Origin: Salegentibacter salinarum
GTDB lineage: Bacteria > Bacteroidota > Bacteroidia > Flavobacteriales > Flavobacteriaceae
DNA: 64,000 bases
Assembly: GCF_900168115.1 (NCBI RefSeq)
Contig: NZ_FUZC01000001.1
Span: 248,001-312,000 of the forward strand
Reading direction: 5' to 3'
Under the pieces are notes generated by a model. It saw only the letters and a program-made list of their open reading frames with translations. It ran no database searches and was not told where the DNA came from. The position numbers and the translations under genes were made by a program. Numbering within the stretch: position 1 is the first letter of the stretch; each line of letters starts with the position of its first letter. Positions 33,876 to 43,622 of this stretch are shown piece by piece.

Positions 33876-36644
33876 TTAAAACTTGAGGATGTACTCTACC
33901 AACCCCTGATTATGTTTTAAATTCATTTTTTTACGCAAACGATATCGTTTTATCTCTACACTTCTAACCGAAATATTAAGTAGTGGAGCGATCTCTTTTG
34001 AAGATAAATTAAGCCTTAAATAAGCACAAAGTTTAAGATCGTTCGAAGTTAGGTTAGGATGTTCCTTTTTTACCGATTGCAGGAAATCCTTGTCGGCATT
34101 GTCAAAAGCTTCTTTAAAAAGTTTCCAGTTATCCTTTTCGGCAATATTCTTATTAATAATAGAAATCACCTCCTGAATATCTTCCTTCTTATTAGCTTCA
34201 GCGAGTTTATTTTTAAGCTGGGTAAGAAATTCATTCTTTTTAATAATATTCATTGTAGAGGCCGCTAATTCGCGATTTTTAGAAGCCACATCAGATTCCA
34301 GTTTCTGGTTCTGAAGAGTAATAATTTCCTGTTGAGATTCTAATTGTTTTATTTCCAGCTTCTTTTTATTCTGCTCCAATAATCTTTGGCGCTGTTTCCT
34401 GTAATACCCGGTATAAATTTTATGCAGAATAAAAATGAGCAGTAAGAAAAGTAAAACGTAAACTATTATGGCAACAGTAGTTGCATACCAGGGTAAAGCA
34501 ATGCTAAAAGCATAAGTAGCTATTTCACTTATATAGTTATCATATTTCCCACGTACTTCAAAAACATAATCTCCCGCCGGAAGGTTTTCAAAAGTTGCAT
34601 TACCGTTGCGTTGCCAGGTGCTCCAACCCGTACTAAAGCCTTTAATTCTATAACTATAAACCGGTTTTGCAAGTTTGGAATAGGCAGGTATACTAAATTC
34701 AAAATTGATATTATTAACCGAATTTGGTAATTCTAATTGATTAAGGTTTAATTCGTGACTTTTAAACTCCTCTTCCAGGGCAGCCGTAGAAACCTTGTTA
34801 ATATTTAGATCTTCCATAGAAGGCAAATCTAAGGGCGTAGAAAAAATAGTATAGCCCACGTTAGATCCCACTAAATATTTGCTTTCGCCAATTAGCGATA
34901 TATTTTCAAAACCCTTGGCAATACTTCTATATTCTAAAGGAATGGCTGCCGATTTTGCGCTTAGCCTATCCTGAAAAGCATCGCGAGTAACATATAAGAG
35001 ATTGTCCTGGCCAAATCCCCACCATGTATTATCTTGCAAAACCTGGGAAATTCCGCTAATTCTTTGTTCTTTAATTAAATTGTTTAATTCATTTTCAGGG
35101 CTGAAAGTATCAGTTTCAGGTTCATATTTATAGATTTCATCTTCTGTAGAATAATAGATAGAATCGTTAAACTGAAATACTTTAAGCCCCATCCCACCAT
35201 CGTAAGAAACGCTGTAATTTTCCAGGTTTGAAACTTCAGTAACTTCGGCATTAATTTTCAATTTAAAAACACCTTTATGGTCGTGGCCCACCCAAATAGT
35301 AGAATCGTTCTCTACCACTAAATTCCGGGAAGAAAGATCAAAATTTGACAAATAAACAGGATCGTTTTCAACATTTTCTTCTTCCCAAAAACTAATTCCG
35401 TCGTAATGTCCCTGAAGCAATCCGTTTTTAAATTCCCTTATTTCCCAAACTCCGGGTCCATCAGAAATATGGGTAGCACTATTCCCTTCTATGGCAAAAA
35501 TTCCGCGATCATGCCCTGCGTAAAGTTTTCCTTTAATTTCATTAATACTCCAAACCTGCCCGCTAGTGCCGGGAATAAGTTCATAATTACTAGAAATTCC
35601 GGTTTTAAAATATAAACCCTGATTAGTGCCTAAATACAAATTATCACCAAACTGATGACTGCAATAAACCGTCCCTACTTTTCCAGAAATATCTGTGAAC
35701 AATCTAAAAGGACTTTTACGATTAATAAGCACAAGACCATTATCAAGCCCACCCCAAATATTGCCTGCTTTATCTTCTAAAATTGATAAAACCGTATTGT
35801 TATTAATTACCGGTTGAAGCAACTGATAATTTTGTGAGGTTTCCAGGTTATAAACGTGCAAACCGTTTCCAATACTTCCTAAAACAAGGGTTTGGTCTTC
35901 GAGTAATTTTGCGGTAAAAATACTTTCATCTAAAGGATAATCTTTAAACTGAAAAGGCTGCCAGTTTGTTCCTTCAATGGTAAAAAGTCCGTCATCACGA
36001 GTAACGGCAAGCATTTTATTTTCTTCAAAAGAAAACAGGCCAGCAATGGGTTTGTCTTTAATTTTAGTATTAGAAATAACCTGTTCAATCCTTCCATTTT
36101 CTATGGTGTAAAGTCCGTCTTCTGCAACCTGGTAATAGAGTTTACTATTGACCTTAAATAAATTAGATATAATATTACCCGCATTAATTGTATTAATTTC
36201 TTCTGTATCCCGGTTATAACTATAAAGCCGACGTAAACTTTGAAAAATAATATATTCTTCCAGCGCTTCAATATGCCAGAATTGTTCTCCATCAAGGATT
36301 TTTTCGTCAGAAATATTTTTTAAGCTGGTGTAATCGAGTTCTCCTTTTTCATCTGCTTCCCAAAAACCAAAATCCATATAAGATCCGGTATAAATTCTTT
36401 TATGCTTAGCTAAAACAGAGCGAACCGCACTGGCATTTGGTACCTTATGCAAATCCCAGTGTTCACCGTTAAAAGAGAGTAAGCCGAGATTATTCGCTAT
36501 ATAAATATGATTATTTTCGGCCTGCGTCATCATCCAGTTTTGATTGCCGGCGTTGTAGATTCCGGGGTCAAAATTGGTAATTGGCGGCAGCTCCTGAGCA
36601 AACAGGCTAAAGCTGAAAAAGAAAAAGAGAGCAAGTAAACGCAT
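33876..36644 (-). CDS. Membrane-bound PUL regulator: periplasmic propeller, Y_Y_Y domain, one TM helix, LuxR-type HTH
   Basis: The 922-residue protein has a signal peptide (about 1-16), a long propeller-like sensor, a triple-tyrosine domain (about 645-712), one transmembrane helix (about 721-740), a basic coiled coil (about 745-800), and a C-terminal helix-turn-helix (about 862-918; LSSKEIAPLLNISVRSVEIKRYRLRKKM). It has no kinase or receiver domain, so it should sense in the periplasm and bind DNA directly, like SusR-type activators. It lies directly upstream of susC on the same strand and is divergent from the DUF6807 gene, which makes it the likely regulator of this PUL. Confidence 0.85.
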   Translation of the reverse strand: MRLLALFFFFSFSLFAQELPPITNFDPGIYNAGNQNWMMTQAENNHIYIANNLGLLSFNGEHWDLHKVPNASAVRSVLAKHKRIYTGSYMDFGFWEADEKGELDYTSLKNISDEKILDGEQFWHIEALEEYIIFQSLRRLYSYNRDTEEINTINAGNIISNLFKVNSKLYYQVAEDGLYTIENGRIEQVISNTKIKDKPIAGLFSFEENKMLAVTRDDGLFTIEGTNWQPFQFKDYPLDESIFTAKLLEDQTLVLGSIGNGLHVYNLETSQNYQLLQPVINNNTVLSILEDKAGNIWGGLDNGLVLINRKSPFRLFTDISGKVGTVYCSHQFGDNLYLGTNQGLYFKTGISSNYELIPGTSGQVWSINEIKGKLYAGHDRGIFAIEGNSATHISDGPGVWEIREFKNGLLQGHYDGISFWEEENVENDPVYLSNFDLSSRNLVVENDSTIWVGHDHKGVFKLKINAEVTEVSNLENYSVSYDGGMGLKVFQFNDSIYYSTEDEIYKYEPETDTFSPENELNNLIKEQRISGISQVLQDNTWWGFGQDNLLYVTRDAFQDRLSAKSAAIPLEYRSIAKGFENISLIGESKYLVGSNVGYTIFSTPLDLPSMEDLNINKVSTAALEEEFKSHELNLNQLELPNSVNNINFEFSIPAYSKLAKPVYSYRIKGFSTGWSTWQRNGNATFENLPAGDYVFEVRGKYDNYISEIATYAFSIALPWYATTVAIIVYVLLFLLLIFILHKIYTGYYRKQRQRLLEQNKKKLEIKQLESQQEIITLQNQKLESDVASKNRELAASTMNIIKKNEFLTQLKNKLAEANKKEDIQEVISIINKNIAEKDNWKLFKEAFDNADKDFLQSVKKEHPNLTSNDLKLCAYLRLNLSSKEIAPLLNISVRSVEIKRYRLRKKMNLKHNQGLVEYILKF

Positions 36645-36661
36645 AGTTTAGCAAAAAACGG

Positions 36662-36720
36662 AAATTACTAAATAATATGGGGTCTAACTAAATTTAAAAT
36701 ATAGAGGAATTTAGTAATTT
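36662..36720. promoter_or_regulatory. Perfect 12-bp inverted repeat in divergent promoter region
   Basis: AAATTACTAAAT (36662-36673) and ATTTAGTAATTT (36709-36720) are exact inverse copies 35 bases apart. They fill most of the 82-base gap between the start of the regulator gene (36644) and the DUF6807 gene (36727). They may be paired operator half-sites. The right arm ends six bases before the DUF6807 ATG, so an effect on translation is also possible. Confidence 0.45.
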
Positions 36721-36726
36721 TCAAGT

Positions 36727-37659
36727 ATGAATCAATTTCACCTTTTCAATAGGGCATTCTGCTTATTGGTTTTCCTAAGCCTACAACAGCACTTATGTTC
36801 CCAGGAGTTGCGATTTAAGAAAGATACTGAGGGAGTGCTGTTGCTTGAAGATAGTAAGCCACGATATTTTTACCAGGTAAAAACCAAAAGTCTGGACGGC
36901 AAATATGGAAGAGCTAATTATGTACATCCTTTATATAGCAATAATGGAAAAGTTATTACAGAAGATTTTCCTGAAGATCATTTACATCATCACGGCATTT
37001 TTTGGTCCTGGCACCAGTTATATGCTGAAGGAAAACGCGTAGGCGATCCTTGGTTAAGTAAAGAGATTTATTGGGAAGCTGAAGTTATAGAAACCTTTGT
37101 AAACGAGAAAACCGCCACATTAAAATCTGAAATTAAATGGTTTGGCGCAACTGATAAAAAAGCTGTATTAAAAGAGCATCTTGAGCTGACTTACGAGCGA
37201 TTTAATCAGGAAACCTATGCTCTGACTTTTAAAATAGAACTTTCGGCTTTAAAAGATGGAGTTTGTATTGGAGGGTCTGAAGATGCAAAAGGCTACGGTG
37301 GGTTTTCACCCAGGATAAAACTACCAGGAGATGTGGTTTTTGAATCTACAAACGGGATTATCACCCCGCAAAACCTCCCGGTACAGGCCGGCACCTGGAT
37401 TAACCTAAAAGGCAGCTTTAATAATTCAGGTAAAATTAGCGGAATTGTGATTATGGGTGAACCCGAAAAATTACCAAATTACCAGGGCTGGATTTTAAGA
37501 AGTGCCAACAGCATGCAAAATATGGCTTTCCCTGGGCGCGAACCAATAGCCATTAAAAACGGGGAAAAACTTGAATTTCGAAATCAAATCCTGGTGCATA
37601 AGAATATAAATATTTCTGAAATTGAAGATTACTATAAAAAATTCAAGGGAGGTAAATAA
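36727..37659 (+). CDS. DUF6807/PmoA-like exported protein
   Basis: The 310-residue protein has a signal peptide (about 1-25; LCSQ) and the hallmarks of the family once called methane oxygenase PmoA: RANYVHPLY, DHLHHHGIFWSW and a C-terminal FPGREPIAIKNGEKLEFRNQI. Despite the old name, these are secreted beta-sandwich proteins of unknown activity that often neighbour Gfo/Idh/MocA oxidoreductases and sugar catabolism genes. The HLHHHG cluster looks like a metal or active site. It is divergent from the PUL regulator and may be under its control. Confidence 0.72.
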   Translation: MNQFHLFNRAFCLLVFLSLQQHLCSQELRFKKDTEGVLLLEDSKPRYFYQVKTKSLDGKYGRANYVHPLYSNNGKVITEDFPEDHLHHHGIFWSWHQLYAEGKRVGDPWLSKEIYWEAEVIETFVNEKTATLKSEIKWFGATDKKAVLKEHLELTYERFNQETYALTFKIELSALKDGVCIGGSEDAKGYGGFSPRIKLPGDVVFESTNGIITPQNLPVQAGTWINLKGSFNNSGKISGIVIMGEPEKLPNYQGWILRSANSMQNMAFPGREPIAIKNGEKLEFRNQILVHKNINISEIEDYYKKFKGGK

Positions 37660-37697
37660 GATTCAAATTTTACCGTATTCCAATTAAGAAAAGAATT

Positions 37698-37772
37698 ATG
37701 GCGACACTTAGAAAATCGATCGCTTTTACTTTTAAAATTGTCTTAAGCGGTTTATATTACCGACTTATCTAA
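37698..37772 (+). CDS. Possible 24-codon upstream reading frame
   Basis: An ATG after the A-rich leader AAGAAAAGAATT opens a 24-codon frame (MATLRKSIAFTFKIVLSGLY..., ending in Leu-Ile) that stops 10 bases before the PLP enzyme start. It has a basic N-terminus and a hydrophobic middle. It could be a leader peptide, a small membrane peptide or chance. Nothing in its residues suggests Met or Cys sensing. Confidence 0.2.
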   Translation: MATLRKSIAFTFKIVLSGLYYRLI

Positions 37773-37782
37773 AAGTGAAGTT

Positions 37783-39621
37783 ATGAAAGAGCAGGAAGTG
37801 CTAAACTATATTGAAGATGTAATAGAAAACGTACCCAATGACTGGTTACAACTAACCACACACAGATTGGATATTTATAATGAAAAATTGGCGAAAACTG
37901 AATTTCTTGAAAGGTTTGAAACCTTATTTGCCGAAAAAAATGCTAAAACTTCTACCCTTAAGGAATTACCTACAGCTTTCGATTACATTCGTTTAGGCCA
38001 CCCTTTATCTTCTGTTCTGGAATGGGGAATTGCTAAATTAAACAATCTCAAGCCCGACAATATTATCAGTTTTTCTTCCAGGACAATGCCTGTTTTAGCC
38101 GTTTTAAGAAAAAATCTGTTTGCTAATAAAACTACACAGATTATTTATACCGGTTCGTTACCGGAATATTTTGACGCTGAGACTTTGAAAAAAGTGTACG
38201 GATATAATTTCGAATTAAAACAGGTGGAGAATGCTGAAGAAGTTCCTGAGTTTAACGGCAGCACTGTATTTATTTCACAAAAAGATGAAATTGGTAAAGT
38301 TGACCTAAACCCAAACATTGACTTTTGGCTTAGCGTTTACCCTAATCTTGGAAGTATTCTACTGGTAAATGGCGAAAAAAATGAGTCTTATATTTCAGAA
38401 ATTCAGCACGTACGAAGAAGAGAAAGTATTGCTATGACCCCTGCAGATTCATTTTCTGCTTTAAAACAATTAGTAGGTAAACCTTCTTCTAACCGCAACA
38501 ATATTGAAAACAATAAAGCTAGTGTAATTGCATCAATCCAAAATATTACCGGCACAAATTCCCATGCCTTACTTGCCTCTTGCGGACTTTCGATGCAATA
38601 TGCAATTATGATGGGACTTATTGACGAGGCGCTGGAAAAACATCCTGGAAAGGTTATTAAAATTGTTGTTCCTCCTAATTGTTATGGTGGTACAAACGAC
38701 CAGGCGAGACGGGTTGCTGCCAGCCTGGAAAATGTTGAAATTGTAGACTTACCGGTAGACGGAGATAATGATATGGTGCAAAGTACGGCTCTGGTTTTAG
38801 ACCAGGTAGCGAAAGAAGATGCCGTTCCTTATATTATAGCTGAAATCCCTACCAATCCCAGGGTTGAAGTACCTGATCTCCAAAAATTAAGGGACGCTTT
38901 AAGCAAGGAGCGTAAAACTGCCCGTGGAAAAACTGCTATAGATCCTGTATTTATTTTAGATCAAACCTTCTGTCCCAACGTACAATTCTTAGCTAAAGAC
39001 GGAATATTATCCTCCATACGAACAATTTCATACGTTAGCGGATCTAAATTCCCAAGTGGTGGTAAATGCACGGCCGGTTACTGTGTAGCGAATGAAAAAG
39101 CAGAAAATTTATTGAGCAAGATAGAAAAGCATCTTGTATTTTGTGATAATGAAGCTACAGCCCTTCAGGTTGAAATATTGGCGGAACAATTACCTTCAAT
39201 GAATCAAAGAATTGCCGATGCCTACAAGAATACCCGGGAATTTGTGAATTTTATCAGGAAGACCTTACCAGAGGCGAAAATCAATTTTGTGTCAGAAGAA
39301 TTAGCTGATCAAGGCTTTACTCCATCTGTATTTTCATTAGATCTTCCAACAAAAGGAAATACCGCCGAAGAGCGAGAAGCTTATAAACGGGGATTAAATC
39401 AAAAACTAATTAATATGATGATTAGTGAAATCCCCAACGAAAGTAAATATTGTGTGAGCTATGGGCAGTTAAAAGGTTGTTACTGGACAATTCCTGCAAC
39501 GTCTACCCAGGGAACAACTAAAGAAGCCGACAAAGATTATATTGCCCGGGTATCTGTATCTCCAAATTTAAACCTTGAGCTTCATAAAAAAGTTTTTTTA
39601 GATTTCGTTGAGCAAATTTAG
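37783..39621 (+). CDS. PLP-dependent enzyme of the Cys/Met metabolism family, with long N-terminal extension
   Basis: The 612-residue protein has a C-terminal two-thirds resembling cystathionine gamma-synthase/beta-lyase enzymes: a cofactor-binding region around 255-275, PNCYGGTNDQARRVA (298-312), AEIPTNPRVEVPDL (353-366), LDQTF (392-396), and a probable PLP lysine, Lys422, in YVSGSKFPSGGKCTAGY. The family is usually about 400 residues; here some 210 extra residues precede it and may be a degenerate related fold. Exact reaction is unknown; sulfur amino acid lyase or transferase activity is the best guess. A terminator follows. Confidence 0.7.
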   Translation: MKEQEVLNYIEDVIENVPNDWLQLTTHRLDIYNEKLAKTEFLERFETLFAEKNAKTSTLKELPTAFDYIRLGHPLSSVLEWGIAKLNNLKPDNIISFSSRTMPVLAVLRKNLFANKTTQIIYTGSLPEYFDAETLKKVYGYNFELKQVENAEEVPEFNGSTVFISQKDEIGKVDLNPNIDFWLSVYPNLGSILLVNGEKNESYISEIQHVRRRESIAMTPADSFSALKQLVGKPSSNRNNIENNKASVIASIQNITGTNSHALLASCGLSMQYAIMMGLIDEALEKHPGKVIKIVVPPNCYGGTNDQARRVAASLENVEIVDLPVDGDNDMVQSTALVLDQVAKEDAVPYIIAEIPTNPRVEVPDLQKLRDALSKERKTARGKTAIDPVFILDQTFCPNVQFLAKDGILSSIRTISYVSGSKFPSGGKCTAGYCVANEKAENLLSKIEKHLVFCDNEATALQVEILAEQLPSMNQRIADAYKNTREFVNFIRKTLPEAKINFVSEELADQGFTPSVFSLDLPTKGNTAEEREAYKRGLNQKLINMMISEIPNESKYCVSYGQLKGCYWTIPATSTQGTTKEADKDYIARVSVSPNLNLELHKKVFLDFVEQI

Positions 39622-39625
39622 AATT

Positions 39626-39652
39626 AAGGGAGGTATAAAATCCTCCCTTTTT
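39626..39652 (+). terminator. Intrinsic terminator after the PLP enzyme gene
   Basis: AAGGGAGG and CCTCCCTT form a perfect 8-bp stem around an 8-base loop, followed by TTTC. It begins five bases after the stop codon of the PLP enzyme gene. Confidence 0.85.
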
Positions 39653-39721
39653 CTATTGTGATTTATCTAATAACTGTATACTTTCAATGGCTAAACAGCA
39701 GGTTATAGTAAAACCGCTACT

Positions 39722-40609
39722 ATGAAAAGAAGTACAATTTTACTAATTGTAGGCTTTGTTTTATTATGGAACTCCGGCTTTATAGGAGCTGAATACGGCC
39801 TTCCCTATACCGGGCCCTTCACTTTAATCTTCCTAAGATATCTCGTAATAACTGTATTATTGGTGATATACCTGATTATAAGAAAAAGATTGAAATGGGT
39901 AGGTTTTAAAGCGGCATCCCTCAATATGCTGATAGGTTTCTTGGCGCATGGGGTATGGCTAACCTGCGTTTTACTGGCCCTTGTTGAGGAAGTTCCGGCA
40001 GGGATTGTAGCCCTCATAGTGGCATTGCAGCCGCTAGCTACCGGCGCTCTTTCCGGTTATGTTACCAATGAAAAAACCAATAAATATCAATGGTGGGGAT
40101 TAATAATGGGCTTTTTAGGTGTGGTATTAACCGTAGCTTTTCGGATAGATTTTAGCAATTCAAGTTCAATTTTTGGTTATCTTATTCCATTAGCATCGGT
40201 TATAGGAATCACCATTGCGACTTTAATTCAGCGCAAAATGGAAATAAATGATAAGAACGAAAAACTGCCATTAGACCAAACCCTTTTTTATCAGAGTTTC
40301 GCCACTATGCTGGCTTTAGCTATTCCAGCAATTTTTGTTGAAAATTTAGCTGCAAAATGGGTTTCTGAATTTACTTTTGCCATGATATGGCTCATTCTGG
40401 CCGTCTCACTCGGGGCGTATATCTTCATGTGGCGGTTAATTGAACGGCTTGATGCCACCCGGGTGGCAAGTTTATTTTACCTGGGCCCACCAGTAACTAT
40501 GCTAATGGCCTGGTTAGCTTTTGGTGATACAATTAAGATTATGGATATTGTTGGCCTTAGCGTTGTTTTTATTGGAGTAATATTAACTTCCCGGGTAAAA
40601 TCAAACTGA
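39722..40609 (+). CDS. EamA/DMT family transporter
   Basis: The 295-residue inner membrane protein has about ten hydrophobic helices arranged as two EamA repeats (about 5-138 and 155-292). Characteristic are the N-terminal LLWNSGFIGAEYGL, the AGIVALIVALQPLATGAL loop and FYLGPPVTMLMAWLAFGD in the second half. Members export or import amino acids, purines or other metabolites; the substrate is unknown. It is separated from the PLP gene by a terminator. Confidence 0.88.
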   Translation: MKRSTILLIVGFVLLWNSGFIGAEYGLPYTGPFTLIFLRYLVITVLLVIYLIIRKRLKWVGFKAASLNMLIGFLAHGVWLTCVLLALVEEVPAGIVALIVALQPLATGALSGYVTNEKTNKYQWWGLIMGFLGVVLTVAFRIDFSNSSSIFGYLIPLASVIGITIATLIQRKMEINDKNEKLPLDQTLFYQSFATMLALAIPAIFVENLAAKWVSEFTFAMIWLILAVSLGAYIFMWRLIERLDATRVASLFYLGPPVTMLMAWLAFGDTIKIMDIVGLSVVFIGVILTSRVKSN

Positions 40610-40834
40610 AGTTTTACCAACCCATTTTAGCTTATTCCTTTTTTATAATGGCTGAAGTACTAAACTCCGTCCCTTATAATGCAATTCGTCTTCCTAAGTT
40701 TCTTCAATTGATAAGCTATCATACTTCATTGATAAAAACATTCAAAATAATCAATCTCTTTCCATTCTTTCTCTGAAAAATAATAAAGTGTGTATTTAAC
40801 AATTATTTTATACTTTTATAAAAACTAAACACTT

Positions 40835-43369
40835 ATGCATCAAAAATCCTCAGTTCAGAATTGGGTACTTATCGTTTTTTGCACCCTATGTACTGGCCAA
40901 ATATTTGCTCAACTTGAGCTTAACGAAAAAGAATATTTTGAAACGCATGGGCTCAACGTCCTAGTTTTTAGCAACGAGTATAACGGATTCTTTTTTGATG
41001 AAAAAAACGCAGGGATTGAACTAATCCATCACGGGATGAGAAGCAGCACCGGTGGTGCGGTAAGGTTACAGAACACGCCGGAACAATGGGATCTTGTACC
41101 TTCACTTGTAGAACGTATGGTAGATCCTTCTTCCAATACAATAGAAGTAATTACGAGGTATGAGCAACTGGATTTCACTTCAAAAATTATAGTTAAACCC
41201 GAAGGAGAAGGAATGAATATTTCTGTATATCTCGATGAACCTCTTCCTGATGATCTGGAAGGTAAAGCCGGATTTAATTTAGAATTTTTACCGGCTGCTT
41301 ATTTTGAAAAAACCTACCTGGTAAATGGTAATCCCGGTATTTTTCCCCTTTATCCGTCTGGTAATACCCGAATAAAACCAATTAGCGAAAAAGTAACGCA
41401 GTTTGCCGGGCATTCTACCCTGGATACCCGTGGAGAAGAAGAATTTATTGAGCCGCAACCGCTTGCCAGTGGCAATACAATTATCCTGGCGCCAGAAGAC
41501 CCTTACCATCACGTAGAATTAACTTCAGAAACGGAAATCTCTTTATTTGATGGGAGAAGTCTAGCTCAAAACGGCTGGTTCGTTACCCGAAGTATACTAC
41601 CGGCAAATAAGACCGGAAAGGTTTTAGAGTGGCATTTAAAAGCCAACACGGTCTCTAACTGGACACGAGATCCCAATATTGGTTTCTCGCAGGTAGGTTA
41701 TCACCCGGAGCAGGAAAAGGTTGCTATTATTGAATTGGATAAAAATGATAATCAACTCCAGACTGCTTCTTTATACCAGGTAACTCCTGAAGGAAACACC
41801 GTTGAAAAATTAAGCAATAAGGTTACAGAATGGGGTAAGCATTTTAGGTATAATTATGCTGAATTTGATTTTTCCGATGTTGCTGAAACAGGGATTTATT
41901 ATATTAAATATGGAGATCAAACTACAAATACTTTCCCCATTAGTGAGCAAGTTTATGAAACGGCCTGGCATCCAACACTAGATATATTTTTTCCCGTGCA
42001 GATGGATCATATGAAGGTAAATGAAGCCTACCGAACCTGGCACGGAAGACCTTTTATGGATGATGCCTTACAAGCACCACTTGATCAGGAACATTTTGAT
42101 GGCTACAGTATGGGATCTTCTACAGATACAAAATTTGAACCCTATGAGCATATTCCCGGACTTGATGTAGGAGGTTGGTTTGACGCAGGAGACTACGATA
42201 TTCAAACCGGCACACATTGTCTCACAATTACAGATCTTGTAGCATCCTGGGAAGAGTTCGGGCTAGAGCGCGATCAAACCCATATTAATCAAGAAAATCG
42301 TTATGTAGATATTCATCGACCTGATGGAAAAATAGATATCCTGCAACAAATTGAACACGGAACCCTAAATCTTGTGGCACAGATTAATAATATTGGGCAC
42401 CCGGTGCGGGGCATAGTGGTTCCTAACCTGCACCAGTACCACCATCTTGGAGATGCATCTACAGAAACTGATAACCTGCCTTATAATCCGGAGTTGGAGC
42501 CTTTTGAGAGCGATGGTTTGTCTAGCGGTACTTTAGATGACAGATGGGTCTTTACAGAGCGGTCTCCTTACCTGGATTACCGAACCGCTGGTGCATTGGC
42601 AGCAGCGAGTCGAGCTTTAAAAGATTACAATTCTTCTTTATCTGAAGAATGCAATGCATTAGCAAAAAAATTATGGGCGGAAAATGAAAATATGCCGCCA
42701 CAGGAAGCCTCTTCCGGTTATTTTGCACGTTTTTTGAAACTCAGTGAAATGAATGCTTCCATGCAGCTTTATGTAACCACTAAAGATGAAAAATATGCAA
42801 AAGCCTTTGAAGCTAAAATCTGGAAGGCAATGGATGAAAGTCTTGAAAGAACCATCGATATCGCTTTACACGCTGCGCCTCATATGGACGGAAACTTTAA
42901 TAATAAGCTAAAAGATTATGTTCAAAAATATGTAAGCGAGATAGATCAGTTGGAAAAAGACAATCCTTACGGTGTGCCTATGTTCCGCCGACCGGGTTGG
43001 GGTGGAAATCACGGAATTATAGATTTTGCCATCGCAAATTACAGAGCGCATAAACTGTATCCCGATTTAGTAGATAAAGAGCATGTATTTAAAGGATTGC
43101 ACTATATCTTCGGAAGGCATCCGCACTCCAACTTATCTTTCGTATCAGGAGTGGGCACTAAAACCAAGAAAGTTGCCTACGGTAGTAACCGCGCAGATTT
43201 CAGCTTTATAGCTGGAGGGGTTGTACCGGGTATTTTATTAATGAATCCAGATTTCCCTGAGAATAAGGAGAATTGGCCTTTTTTCTGGGGAGAAAATGAA
43301 TATATAGTAGATATTGGAGCCAGCTATATTTTTCTTGTTAATGCAACAAATGAACTCCTGAACGAATAA
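40835..43369 (+). CDS. GH9 family glycoside hydrolase, paralogue A
   Basis: The 844-residue protein has a signal peptide (about 1-25), a roughly 250-residue N-terminal domain I cannot assign (27-275), a CelD_N-type Ig-like domain (about 280-372; SQVGYHP opening), and a GH9 (alpha/alpha)6 domain. Catalytic candidates are Asp450/Asp453 in GGWFDAGDYD and Glu822 in GENEYIVD. The C-terminal loop reads YGSNRADFSFIAGG in place of the PHHR motif of endoglucanase GH9 enzymes, which may mean exo action or another beta-glucoside. It lies beside the xyloglucan-type PUL on the opposite strand, next to a paralogue. Confidence 0.82.
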   Translation: MHQKSSVQNWVLIVFCTLCTGQIFAQLELNEKEYFETHGLNVLVFSNEYNGFFFDEKNAGIELIHHGMRSSTGGAVRLQNTPEQWDLVPSLVERMVDPSSNTIEVITRYEQLDFTSKIIVKPEGEGMNISVYLDEPLPDDLEGKAGFNLEFLPAAYFEKTYLVNGNPGIFPLYPSGNTRIKPISEKVTQFAGHSTLDTRGEEEFIEPQPLASGNTIILAPEDPYHHVELTSETEISLFDGRSLAQNGWFVTRSILPANKTGKVLEWHLKANTVSNWTRDPNIGFSQVGYHPEQEKVAIIELDKNDNQLQTASLYQVTPEGNTVEKLSNKVTEWGKHFRYNYAEFDFSDVAETGIYYIKYGDQTTNTFPISEQVYETAWHPTLDIFFPVQMDHMKVNEAYRTWHGRPFMDDALQAPLDQEHFDGYSMGSSTDTKFEPYEHIPGLDVGGWFDAGDYDIQTGTHCLTITDLVASWEEFGLERDQTHINQENRYVDIHRPDGKIDILQQIEHGTLNLVAQINNIGHPVRGIVVPNLHQYHHLGDASTETDNLPYNPELEPFESDGLSSGTLDDRWVFTERSPYLDYRTAGALAAASRALKDYNSSLSEECNALAKKLWAENENMPPQEASSGYFARFLKLSEMNASMQLYVTTKDEKYAKAFEAKIWKAMDESLERTIDIALHAAPHMDGNFNNKLKDYVQKYVSEIDQLEKDNPYGVPMFRRPGWGGNHGIIDFAIANYRAHKLYPDLVDKEHVFKGLHYIFGRHPHSNLSFVSGVGTKTKKVAYGSNRADFSFIAGGVVPGILLMNPDFPENKENWPFFWGENEYIVDIGASYIFLVNATNELLNE

Positions 43370-43622
43370 TAAGTTACCGATTAAAAGGAATACGAAGCTG
43401 ACGGTTAAAGTTATACAGCCTCATCTTTTTACTGTATTATAGTGAAATGAATATTTTTAGCTATTTATAATCCCTTTATAGTCAGAAATAAAGCGCTTTT
43501 CTGGCCATTCATTTGTTTTTTCTTTATTTTCAACAGATTTAATAATTTTCGATTAAAAATAAAGAACCATCAACTAACTTTTATAAACCTATCTGCATAG
43601 TTTATAGTCAAATCTCACTAAT

